A DNA stretch of 64,000 bases from Dillenia suffruticosa. Its lineage: Eukaryota > Streptophyta > Magnoliopsida > Dilleniales > Dilleniaceae. A program made the translations under genes and the position numbers. Where the stretch lies: NCBI GenBank assembly GCA_033439265.1, contig JAVTVX010000031.1, forward strand, positions 17,094,001 to 17,158,000, in the 5' to 3' direction. Position 1 is the first letter of the stretch, and each line of letters starts with the position of its first letter. The notes under the pieces were generated by a model. The model ran no database searches, was not told where the DNA came from, and was given only the letters and a program-made list of their open reading frames with translations. Below are positions 28,961 through 39,370 of this stretch, piece by piece.

Positions 28961-29670
28961 TCAGTTTATATTACTAATTGGTAAATTTGTTACCATTTGG
29001 CAAGTATTTTGCTAACAGTTGAATAAATTTTATTTTAATTGTATTAAAATAAAGGGTTTAGGAGAAAGAGTCGATTTATGAAAAAATAAGAGTTATGAAT
29101 CAGGTAATCAATATATAAGATCCATCCTTTCTCCTTGCTTTCTTTGATTTGGTGAAAAATAGAATGTTCGGCAAATATTGCATAAAGAAGATTTTTAGAT
29201 CGCAAAAAAGAATTTGGATGAGCCCCTTTTCCTCTTTAAATTTGGGGGAGATTTGATTTTGCGGGGGAAATTTAGATAAAAAAATTTCATTCCAAAAATA
29301 ATTTTGGAGGAGAAAACTAATATGTGCCTCTCTCACACAAAGCATTGGAATTTTTTTTAGATAAATTTTAAAGTCATCTTGATATTCGGCAATAAAAAAA
29401 TTGTGTTTTTATAATGAATGTGATCATTATAGGTATACTTGTCGATTTACCACTGAGATTAAAAAATATAAGTTTCTTCATTTTTGTTCAAACAAGTTAA
29501 GAAGCCCGTAGAAGTTTATACACTCCAAATAATTTGTTGGGGGCTTAGCTTAGATTTAAAAGATAATTTTCTATTTTATAATGTTCAGTTTATATTACTA
29601 ATTGGTAAATTTGTTACCATTTGGCAAGTATTTTGCTAACAGTTGAATAAATTTTATTTTAATTGTATTA

Positions 29671-32215
29671 ACTTCATTAATGCTAGAAATTTCATTATTA
29701 TTTTAGATTTTAAATTGTTGCTTTTTTGCTCAAATATAATTGTTCATTTTAGATTGTTGATTTCATATTATTACCGAATTGTAGAAATAGGAAGGGAAGG
29801 GTACAAATTTGTTCAGGGGTGATTTTGCAATTTCCATTCATTTTTTAGATTTTTGATTGTTCCTTTTCCATGTAAACATATTTGCATCATTTTTGTTTTA
29901 GACTATGATGGAGGTTTTGAAATGGATTTTTCTCATTGGAGGATCAAATCTAACTTTGTTGAGATTTTTTTTGAATTCATTCTTTTTTTTTTTCTGCTCT
30001 TTGTTCTTATGATTTCATAATAGGATACAATTGTAGAAGTTGGAGGGAAAAGATTTGGATTGTCAAGAAATGAGATTTACAAATTAGGTAAACTATTTCT
30101 AAGACCTTTTCTCTCTTTCTTTTATTTAGTGGAAAGTAGATTTTGTGGAATGAAAAAGGTTTTAGATAGTTAAAAAATCTTTCTGATGTGTCCTCTTTTT
30201 TATTTTGTGGATAATTAATTTTTGGCAGAAAGATCAGGAAAAAAATTCAAAATGCATTTTCTGTGAAATATTATTTTTGGAATGATACTAATGCGCAGCT
30301 GTCTCTCTTTCACTCTCTTTGTGACTTTGCATTTGATTTTTTTCCTTTTTGTTTTACAATATAAAGGGTGGAAGATTGATATCTACCAACAAAACAATTG
30401 TTTAAAAATAGTTATTGCCATCATTAGATATATAGTTGATTTGACTGAGATTAAAAAGACATAAGTTCTGTCAATTTTCTTGTTGAAGGTGGTAGAGAAG
30501 TGTTGGGAAGTTAACACAGTCTTTATACCCTTTTGGAGTTTAGCATAGATCTTGAAGATAATTATTAATTTACAAGATTAGGGTGGATTAGGTGTTAGCA
30601 ATGTGATATCCAAGAATATTTCTTTGGCAACCAATGGCCATGAAGACTCCCTTTGGAAACTCCTATGTTGCATTTGGAGAGGGAAATGCTGAATTTTCCA
30701 TGACTCCTCTATTTTATTAGGCAAAATTGTTTTTATACTTTCTTGTAAGCTTACACCACAAGGGTTGTAAAGATTATAGGTTATGAGATTTTAAGAGAGA
30801 CAGGAAAATAGCAGTGCATTAGTTTTTACGTTGTAATCATTAGTAGTGCATTAGTTTTTATTTTGTAATCATACTTTTTTACTTCTAAGAATTTGTATCC
30901 TTGTGTTTTGTACATTCTTTCATTCTTCTAATATACAATTTTTTTTCTATCAAAAAAAGTTGGGAAATATTGTTACCATCTGTGAATCATGTTGCTCATA
31001 GTTGACCTTTATTTTATTTGGATAATATTAACTTTGAGTGAAAGAAAATATTATTTTTAATTTTAGATTGTTGCTTTTATATCCAAATATATTTTAATAT
31101 TTTGAAGGGAGCTTTACTTATTCAACGATCTAATCTAATTTTATAGGGAATTTATTTTTGGATTCTCTCGTATTTTCTTTTTTGTTTTAACTCTTTGTTC
31201 ATATGATTTCATAATAGGGACAGACTTGTAGACCGATGGGGATAGAATTGATTTATCAGGAAATGGGATTTAAAGCAATCTTTAAGATTTATATTTTCTA
31301 AAAAAATATAATTTTGGGGAGAGTGCCTCTCTCACTAATATTTTTTTCATTTTTTGATTATATATATATTTAAAGGGTGTTAAATTAATAATTGTTAACA
31401 ACAAAATAATTTTTTTAGGATAATAGTTATCATTAGAGGTAAAATTGTCATTTTTATATTAAATATACAAACATCCTGATTTTCCTTCAAGTAGGCTGAG
31501 AAGTGTGAGTCTAACATAAATTTAAAAGATAATTATTAATTCACAGCGGGGACAAAATTTAACAATTTTACAATGGGGACAAAATTGTAGGAGGTTGGAG
31601 GTAAAGATTTGGTTTGTTTGGGATTTACAAATCTGGTAAACAATCTCTAAGATTTATACTTTCCTCCATCATTTGTTGGGGAAGATTGCACAAAATAGAT
31701 TTTAAATCGTAAAAAATCTTTTTGGTTGTGTCCCTCTCTCTATTTTTCCTTTTGATTCAATGGATAATTGATATTTAGGGAAACGATTGGGCAAAGATAT
31801 TTTCAATTTCATCTTTTGAAAAATATAAGTCTCTCTCATTGTGTTTTAATTTTTTCAGTAGTTTAATATTTTAAAGGGTGTTGGAGTGATTTTTGCCAAC
31901 AATAAACAGTGTTTTTAAAATGATTGTCATCATTAGAGGTATTGTTGTAGATTTGATTGAAATAAAAAAAATATAAGCTTCCACATTTTTCTTAATATGT
32001 GTAGAGAAGTGTGGGGAAGCTTATACAATTGTTATATTTTATTGGGAGTTTAACAAAAATTCAGAAGGTAATTACAAATTTATAATGTTGGATTTATCAT
32101 TTAGCACTTGCTATGTGTTATCATCTGCCAACTGTCTGGATTGAATTTTATTTTATTTAACAGTATTTTCATTACGATATTAGAATTCAGATTGTTGCTT
32201 TTTTGTGCAACCATC
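29671..32215. repeat. Diverged right flank of the satellite domain
   Basis: From 29,671 the sequence continues into the segment missing from core monomers ('acttcattaatgctagaaat', then a stretch like 'tagattttaaattgttgctt'). Degenerate full-length units follow, with the 'gatttacaaat..ggtaaac' landmark near 30,075, 31,265 and 31,625, and 'gttgggagttta' relatives. The 30,570-30,960 part closely resembles 2,620-2,900 in the left flank, including a shared 'acaagattagggtggatt'. Divergence is similar to that of the left flank. Confidence 0.8.
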
Positions 32216-32700
32216 TAATACTTTCCCTTCTGTAGGCATCCCTATCAGGCAATTTGAACCTATGGCTCAACATCCCCAAAATCCACCTTAAATCCATATT
32301 AAAGAAAAAAGAAGCAAAACAAATAAAATGAAATTCTAGAAAAAAAGAAAAACAGATTCTGCTTTAGGCATTTTGGGAAGCTGATACATGGCATTGACAT
32401 AATACATATGGAGATCACATAAAATTTGTCCCAAAAAATACAACTATTCCATTACATGATTACATTGTACTTTTTCCTACATAATCACAAATTTAAACTT
32501 AATATCCAATCCAGAACATGTATAAACTTTAAAACTTTAAACACAGAAATCAGAAAGTACATGAAAAGAATGAACTAATTGATTCACTTCACCAATCCAG
32601 AACATGCATCAGCTTTAAAACCTTAGAAAAACAGAAAGTACATGAAAAGAATGAACTAATTGATTCATTTCACCAATGAACTAATTGATTCATTTCACTA
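32216..32700. other. Non-satellite transition sequence
   Basis: Satellite similarity ends near 32,215. The stretch is A-rich on the plus strand and carries a short local repeat: 'gaatgaactaattgattca' occurs near 32,567, 32,650 and in part at 32,685, with 'agaaagtacatgaaaagaat' before the first two. If the minus-strand transcription unit described next is real, this is its downstream part. I see no open frame of note. Confidence 0.4.
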
Positions 32701-32867
32701 ATCGAGAACATTTACAAACTTTAAAACCTTAATATCCAATTAAAATTCAAAGAGACTTGAGAAACCAAACACAAATATACGACTATGTCTAGAAATTTCA
32801 ATGCAGGTATTAGAAACCCGAGAGAAGAGACATACAATCATTCAAAATTTTAAACAAAAAGCCTTAC

Positions 32868-32942
32868 CTTGCATTTGAGAGACTCAAGAAACCAAATCCA
32901 GACACCAAAACCCTAATCGCCGCCAGAAACAACCGTTGAATT
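32868..32942 (-). other. Duplicate copy of the minus-strand leader exon
   Basis: Read on the minus strand, this 75-bp segment is bounded by an acceptor-like 'ttttgcag' and a donor-like 'ggtaagg'. It matches the leader exon at 33,195-33,292, sharing 'aattcaacggttgt' and 'gattagggttttggtgtctg'. Flanking sequence on both sides is duplicated too: 'agaaca' through 'taatatccaattaaaat' at 32,705 matches 33,019, and 'tctagaaatttca' follows in both. The offset rises from about 314 to 341 bp through indels. No long open frame runs through it, so a 5' untranslated exon is the best guess. Confidence 0.4.
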
Positions 32943-33194
32943 CTGCAAAATTATTCTCCAATTAAAACTCCAAATGAAACACAAGAACAGAAAATACATG
33001 GAAAGAATAAACCGATCCAGAACATGTATAAGATCTAAAACCTTATTATCCAATTAAAATGTAAGAGACTTGAAAAACCAAACACAATTATACGACGATG
33101 TCTAGAAATTTCAGTACAGGTATTAGAAACCCTAAAGAAAGAGAAAATATTGCGATCACTTCACCGATCATACAAAATCTTAAAGAAATCTTAC

Positions 33195-33495
33195 CTTACA
33201 TCCGATCGCTGATTGCCGAGAGTCTCAAGGAACCAAATCCAGACACCAAAACCCTAATCACCCCAGAGACAACCGTTGAATTCTGCAAAAAGAAGAGAAG
33301 AAAGAATTCTCTCTCTCTCCCTCTCCCTCCCCCTCCCCCTCTCTCTCTCTCTCACCTACTCTCTGTCTCCCTCCTCCCTCTCTCCCCCACTCACCCCCTC
33401 AATGCCTCTGAAAAAGTGATCTGAAAAAGTGACCGACCGGCCGTTTCAAAGAAGAAGAAAATGGAGAAAAATGGAAGCACCAAAATATCTCAAAG
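33195..33495 (-). other. Probable 5' leader of a minus-strand transcript
   Basis: Minus-strand reading from a TATA-like box gives a leader with an extended GA-rich tract (33,307-33,400), then 'gattagggttttggtgtctg', then a good donor 'ag|gtaagattt' at 33,194. CT/GA tracts followed by a 'tagggtttt' exon and a first intron are typical of plant 5' untranslated regions. The transcript would run leftwards towards the satellite, but I cannot identify a coding exon, so the gene it belonged to (or a non-coding RNA) is unknown. The plus-strand open frame over this stretch (33,098-33,424) is low-complexity and not accepted. Confidence 0.4.
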
Positions 33496-33529
33496 GTCGT
33501 AAGGTTGGTGACAGCTGTACAAGCAAGGG

Positions 33530-33537
33530 TATATAGG
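33530..33537 (-). promoter_or_regulatory. TATA-like box for the minus-strand leader
   Basis: The minus strand reads 'cctatatacc'. It lies about 35-40 bases before the start of the leader with its GA tract. Position and sequence suit a plant TATA box; no transcript evidence is available. Confidence 0.4.
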
Positions 33538-33539
33538 TA

Positions 33540-34130
33540 ATTATGATGACACGGTCGCATGACCTTTATTTATTTATGGTTTCTTAACGTTTCAATAATT
33601 TTCTTTTTTCTTTTATTTCATATATTTCTTTTGTATTTTTTTAAGTTTGTACCTTATAAAATAACTAATTATATATGCACCCTTTTATGTCGGTCTATAT
33701 TTATTTTATTATATTAGCTCTCTAATCTTGTGGCATTTTTCTTAAAGAATACGTAAATCGTATATAATGAAAATATAATATTTATTATTTTTTATAAGAA
33801 AAATGTGTTTTCAATTTTATTATTATTAATATAAATTAATGATCCTACCATATTTGATATTTAATTAAATTATGATTTTTGAAAAAAAAAACGTTAAATA
33901 CCATAAAACTAGTGTAAATAATGATCAATTCAAATGAACCATAACCCAAGTATATAAATAAGTAGAAATAGAACACTCACTTGTGACTTTGCAGGAGGAA
34001 AAAGCAAAGAAGAAGAGGAGGAAGAACAAGATGTTCTCTATCTAGAGATTAGATTAGCAATTTATGGATGGTAAAAGTGCTTCAAACCCTTTTTTCTTCT
34101 TTGATATTTTACTTTATTTTATTATTTTTA
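33540..34130. other. AT-rich intergenic stretch with a rightward promoter-like end
   Basis: Mostly featureless AT-rich sequence. At 33,951 the plus strand has 'tatataaata', followed about 40 bp later by a purine-rich leader-like run (33,992-34,030, 'gaggaggaagaacaag'). This resembles a plant core promoter and 5' leader, but retroelement sequence begins at about 34,130 and no coding exon follows. It may be the remains of a divergent promoter shared with the minus-strand leader. Confidence 0.3.
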
Positions 34131-37100
34131 AAAAATCTTAGTTTCTTGTAATATTATTCTACCAATGACCAAGTTGATTAAAGTCAGTTCATCAATGATG
34201 ATAAAAAGCAATACAAGTCCCTTGAGCCAAATACAAGGGAAAGCGAGTATAGTGCAAGTAGTCAACTTATTAAGTGATTGATAATAACAAAAAACGTTAA
34301 CACTTGTGGCACCTTTTGATAAATGCATTCGTATCATCTTTCATGGTAAGCCATAAGAATTCTTGATGCAAGGCTTTGTTGGTCGGATTTCGTGCACCCA
34401 AATAGTTGCCACATATTTCTTCGTGTATTTCCCTAAAGACACAGTCTCTTTTCTCGAGAGTGAGGCATTTGAGGTATGGATGAGTAAAAGGTTTTCTATA
34501 GAAAGCTCCGTTAATGATGGCATATTATTTTGCCTTTTGTTTGATCTTTGTTGCTTCTGTAGATGACTTTGACAATTGGCTGTTGCTCAAGTAGGCATGT
34601 GTAGAATCTTTCTAGCTCAACGAGTCATATGCCAACAAGATTTGTTCTGGCTCATTGATGCTCAAGTAGGGAAGGCTCTCGATGTATACTGTTCTATTTG
34701 TAGCCATCGAATTCAAATTGGCCAATTTAGAGAGTGTGTCAGCTCTAACATTCTCTGACCTGATAATTTGTTATGTGTCAACATTGTCGAATTCGCGCAT
34801 CACCTCTTGTAACTTTGCCAGATATTTTACCATTTTCAGTTCCTTTGTTTCATGGATTCGTTCAATTTGTTTAACTATAAGCTGGCTATCAGTAAATACC
34901 CTAATATCTTGGTCTTCCAATGATGCTGCAATCCACAGCTCTATCAAAAGTGCCTCGCATTCAACCTGGTTGTTAGTGGCTTGGAAGTCAAAGTGAAGTG
35001 TATACTTTGCTTTGAAGTTATTCGAACCCATGAGAATGAGTGCGGTGTCACTTTCCGACGAGTTAGGGGATTCGTCTACATGTAATGTCCAGACTTGCAA
35101 TATGCACCCTTCTTGAGGACTAACGAGTGCTTGCTTGGTGTAGTTAGAAAGCGTGCATTTAAAAATGAAATCGGCAAGTTTCTGACCTTTAATGGCTGGC
35201 CTTGGATGGCACTTGATGTCAAATTAGTCGAGGTCAATGCTCCATTTGATCACCGACTAGAGATATTCCTTTTCTATAGGATTTACTTCAGTAGTTGATC
35301 AGTTAGCACTACAATCGTATGCGCTAGGAAGTACAAGCAAAGGCGGTGAGCCATTATAACAAGAACAAAGGCCACTTTTTTGATAGACTTGTAGTTGATT
35401 TCTGCTTCCTGGAAGACTCAGCTAACATGATATACAGGCCTTTGTATGCCGATCTCCTGTTTTACTAGCACAAAATAAAGGGTATGGTTAGAAATAGATA
35501 GGTAGAGATAAAGTTTCTCATCAAGTGTAGGCTGAGAGAGTAGCGTGGGTGATGAAAGATACTCTTTGAGTTTATCGAAATCAGTTTGACATTCTGATAT
35601 CCATGCGAATTTTTGTGACCTCTTCAAAGTATCAAAGAATAGTTTGTATTTTTTTATGACTTTTCACATGAACCACCAGGGTAGTGATCCATCCCATGAG
35701 ACATTGCATCTCCTTTAGTATTTTAGGCAACGCCTGTGTTAGTTTCAATCCATTGGTTTGTGATCAAAAATCCTAAAAACTTATCAGATGTGATTCCAAA
35801 TGTACACTTTGCTGGGTTCAGTTTCATATTATAACATTTCAGTGTTTGAAATGTATCCTACAAGTCTACTACGTCACCTTCTGGGCTTGTGCTCTTGATG
35901 ACCATGTTATATACGTAGACTTCCACATTCCTGTCAAGCTACTTGCTGAAGACCATGTTGACCAATCATTGAAATGTCATTCACATGTCTTTTAGGTCGA
36001 AGGGCATAATTTTGTAGTAGTAAGTACCGAATTCTGAAATAAAACTCGTTTTCTCTTCGTCTTCTGGGGCCATGCGTACTTGGTTATAATTAGAATATGC
36101 GCCCATAAAACTTAAGAGTTGATGAGCTGACGAATTATCTGCAAGCTTATCGATATTAGGGAGATTGTCGATATTAAAGAGTGGATAGCTATCTTTCAAG
36201 CACGCTTTGTTGAGATTACTAAAGTTGATACACATTCTCCATTTGTCATTTGCCTTTTTTACCATGATTTCGTTGGCCAACCATTCTATATACTTTACTT
36301 CTCTGATAGAGCCCGTTGCTAAAAGTTTTTGGACTTCTTCGTGTATTACTTGTTAGCATTCTAGTGCGAACACCCCTTTCTTTTGTTTCACGAGCTTGTG
36401 GCTCACGCTCATAGTCAATTTATGGACAATCACTGAGGGGTAGATCCCTGACATGTTTTCTAGCGACCATGCGAAACTTTAGAATGATAACAAAGGCAAT
36501 CAATAACAGCTTCACATAATGGTGACGATAGGTAAGCTCCGATTTAGACAGTTTGTCCTGGAGTATCCGTGATTGGAATCTCAACTACCTCTTCAGTGGG
36601 CTATGGGTTGGCTACTTGTTCATTATCATCCCTGAATTCGCCAACCTCTATTGAGAGGTTCTTTCTATTTTCTTCTGATGAAGAGATAGTTTGTGAAAAA
36701 TAACCGCAATTGAGGGTTGCAATACCCTTAGCCATTCTGAATCTAATTCTGATCTTCATATGTTTCGTGTCTGGCAAAGCCACCAAACTATTTAAACTAG
36801 GTGGCCTAGGATAGCATTGTAGAAAGATAGAAGTTTGATTATGTTAAATGTGGTCAAGGCGGTAGCATGATTTAGGGGTGTCCCCAAAGTTACAGGAACT
36901 GAAATGGTACCTTTGGGGTATAGCCGTTCGCCAGAGATTCCTCTTAGGGGAGTGATTGGGGGTTGTAGATATGTTGAGGCAAAATCCATCTGTTAAAAAG
37001 TATCCCAAGAGAGGAGATCACGATCTACTCCCTGATCGATGAGAATTCTCCTCACAGGGTATGGACCTATTAATAACTAGTGGAGCATGGCCATCTAAGA

Positions 37101-37232
37101 TAACTTTGATTAGATCGTTATCATCAAAACCAATTGGTGGTCTCTTTCCCTTTTGTGGCATAGTGGCAAAGGGCAACAAAAGACAAGGCACAAAATGAGT
37201 CTCTTCCTAGACTATTCTCATGTACGGCACCA
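34130..37232 (-). mobile_element. Ty3/gypsy (Tat-lineage) retroelement fossil, pol region
   Basis: Minus-strand reading shows recognisable pol parts in the usual order. A protease-like part lies at about 36,790-37,180 ('YNAILG' type motif). Reverse transcriptase is at about 35,640-36,300 ('KWRMCINFSNLNKAC', 'YSNYNQVRM', 'EKTSFISEFGTYYYKIMPF'). RNase H is at about 34,760-35,630 ('WTLHVDES', 'TNNQVECEALL', 'FTDSQLIVKQI'). The zinc-binding start of integrase is at about 34,270-34,480. The RNase H and RT wording is that of the Tat branch of plant Ty3/gypsy elements. No gag and no integrase core are seen, and no right-hand partner LTR is found. It is broken many times (roughly ten or more) and is old. 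At its upstream end, next to the LTR, the minus strand reads 'ttggtgccgt', like the primer-binding site of this lineage. Confidence 0.85.
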
Positions 37233-37745
37233 ATCTATTTGAGGTGGGTTTACCCTCTACAGATAACTGCTCCATCGATCTGAGGATGGAGTCGATGTCG
37301 ATGTCGATGTCGATGAGATTCTTTGCTTGTCCTGAAAGATTGGACCTCCAAAAGACCGCTAAAAGTTGTTTCAGCGGAGAAGATTTCGACGCTCAAGTCA
37401 AAAGGAGTAATTTAGATGAAGAAAGAAACAGACTTAGGAGAGCTATAAAGTAGCCCTATGTAGTCTTATGTGCTTTGTGTAGAGTTAGAGAGCATACTTG
37501 GGAGGTTGTCTCTGCATAATATATATAGTATGCCCGTATGACAAGTTTCGCATTCTTTTGGGGGTGTAAAAACTCTACTCTCCTTGTAGAGAGAATTCAT
37601 GAGAATTCTTCGACATTACAGAATGGCGAATTTAGACTTTCCTTATTGGGTGAAATTACAACATATTTGATTAGACTAAGGAAGGTTTAAATTCGTTAAA
37701 AATTTCTTTTATTATTGAATAATTATAATTTAGACTTATCACGTA
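37233..37745 (-). mobile_element. LTR-like block of a Tat-type element
   Basis: This stretch matches, in degenerate form, the LTRs of the element at 42,578-46,818: 'ctctacagataactg' near its start, then 'aaggttt...tttcttttattattgaataattataa' in two parts near its end. It includes a small (tcgatg)n run at 37,290-37,316. It directly adjoins the pol fossil, with the primer-binding-like sequence between them, so it is best read as that element's 5' LTR on the minus strand. The far end is uncertain. Confidence 0.55.
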
Positions 37746-38019
37746 ACAAGAATTACTTTCGTAGTTGCTTGGCAAGGCACGTGAGAGCCAAGAGCTAAAA
37801 TGATCAAGGGGTCAAGAAACCGAGAAACTGAGAAACCAAGAGACATAAGTAATGGCATTACACTAAGAGCACATCAACCGGGACAATGTCTAGCCGAGTG
37901 ACCAAGGATGAGAGGGGAATTTCAGCCAAACGGAAACCAAGAGCGTGCTCAATTGTTCATGGGTTTCACAATCTAATGGACTCGATGATATGAACCATTG
38001 GATCGTATACCACCAGCAA
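37746..38019. mobile_element. Internal sequence of a related LTR element
   Basis: 'acaagaattactttcgtagt' near 37,747 and the following 'gagaccgag'-like wording match the interior of the non-coding LTR element near 43,965 and its GA-rich repeats. LTR-like sequence thus has internal element sequence on both sides. The remainder to 38,019 is unassigned. Confidence 0.4.
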
Positions 38020-38248
38020 TCATCCTAGATTCGTAGTTTTAACTCTTAGTCTTAGTTTGTGATTTGTAATTTCTTTTGTTTTTTTGTCAAAAAAGTTGAT
38101 CATAAACACTAATAAATATGTTGGCAAACAAATTAATCAGTATCAACTCCTTCACAATGGACAACTCTTCAAATACTGAAGCATTCGATTTCTAAATGAG
38201 TTTTGACTGCCCTCCTAAGAGGATATTAAGAAGTTCAAGAAATTCACT

Positions 38249-38292
38249 GCATGCATGCATGCATGCATACATACATACATACATACATACAT
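38249..38292. repeat. (ATGC)n-(ATAC)n microsatellite
   Basis: Compound tetranucleotide run. It lies exactly where copy B of the segmental duplication contains about 1.2 kb of extra sequence (41,060-42,230). Confidence 0.95.
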
Positions 38293-39344
38293 TTCCAAAA
38301 AACTGGCTAACAAGTGCCAATAATTTTTGTCTATGATCAATTAAGTATAATTAATTTGCAATCCACTTTAATCCTCAATGCTTAAGACAATATGGTTGGG
38401 TTCAAATGTATAGACTCTTAACATGAAAACCTAAAGGCAATCAGGTGAAGTGCATTATTTGAGACATTCCTTGCATTTTCAAACTTGTAATATATCATTG
38501 TAATCTAAGTTTTTCAATAAATAATTGCATCAAAAGAGGCAATTTTTCATGGCAATTATGGTATCCATGTGCGACTCCCATCATGTAAAGTTTAACTAAC
38601 GAAAGATGTGCTTTCGGCACTCCAACAATCCTTCCATTGTCTAAACCCAATTCATTATTAGTTGCTAATTCTTGTTTATTTTTTATTACTTAAGATAAGA
38701 GTGTGAATGAATGATAAGTATTGCTTTCATTATTTTAAGGATCATCTTATTATAAAATATTCGATTTGAGTTATAATTTTTGTATTGTAAAGCAATATAT
38801 CACCACGACTCAATAATATTTAAAACTTATAAAGTCTTTTGTGGCTTGAACTGTGATAAGTCTACCGATCGATAGTCTTTGTGTTTCCATGACCTGTATT
38901 ATATATTCTATCAAAAAACCCACCAATTATTATTGTAATTCTTTCATTTTGTATTTTTTGTCTTTTAAGTAGCGATTTTCTACGATTATCATAAGTATTG
39001 AAATCATAAAGTTTCTAACGTTGAATCATCATTTAGAGAAATAAAATACTAAAATGATATGTGGTTGTTCGATAATGTTTTAAAGGTCACAAATCAGATC
39101 TAATGATTATAAATTATATGAGTATTAATATTTATGAAATTGTAGGACTCTCAAAGGAAAGTAATGCATTAAATCAACTTCTTGATCAATTTTGCCAAGT
39201 AAAGGCAATTTGCGATCTTTGGCTCACAAGTGGGATCATATATTTATTTAGCTGATTTTAAGAATTTAGTTGCTAAAATATTCAAATGTTGCTCAATTTT
39301 TGCACAAAATTGGAATAGCCTTGGAGAGTCAAATCGACAAAGTT

Positions 39345-39370
39345 AAAAAAAAAAAAAAAAAAAAAAAAAA
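39345..39370. repeat. A26 homopolymer
   Basis: Twenty-six consecutive A. The matching place in copy B (near 47,485) has only four, so the run grew after the duplication. Confidence 0.95.

Larger units (their letters stand above)
10932..29670. repeat. Homogenised satellite core, 30 x 625 bp
   Basis: Thirty head-to-tail monomers with a constant period of 625 (+/-1) bp. The landmark 'caggtaatcaatatataaga' sits at about 10,976 and recurs every 625 bp up to about 29,102. Length changes are mostly in A-runs. Adjacent monomers differ at only a few positions. The left edge is where 'aggagaaagagtc' begins (10,932) and the right edge is 'aattgtatta' (29,670), after which the older sequence 'acttcattaatgctag' continues. 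Every internal monomer boundary reads 'attgtattaaaataaagggtttagg' in two parts, i.e. 'attgtatta' followed directly by 'aaataaaggg'. The unit is AT-rich, with one GC-rich patch around 'gggggagatttgattttgag'. No gene is supported inside. Confidence 0.97.

Noticed and set aside
10972-29345. A 63-residue minus-strand open frame preserved in most satellite monomers, occasionally extended to 81 residues
   Set aside because: It is kept because the monomers themselves are nearly identical. It is Lys/Phe-rich, has no recognisable domain and is not conserved in the diverged flank units, and several monomers lack it. A codon-based substitution test across flank and core units would be needed to revive it.
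10932-29670. CRISPR-like regular array
   Set aside because: The 625-bp units are contiguous with no unique spacers, and the genome is a plant.
10932-29670. Centromere of the chromosome
   Set aside because: Nothing in the sequence shows centromere function. The 625-bp period is long for a centromere satellite, the array is only 19 kb, and ordinary genes lie within 22 kb.
33098-33424. 108-residue plus-strand open frame
   Set aside because: Half of it is a Ser/Leu/Pro run read from the CT-rich tract, and the segment is better explained as a minus-strand leader. The duplicated copy at 32,790 does not keep the frame.
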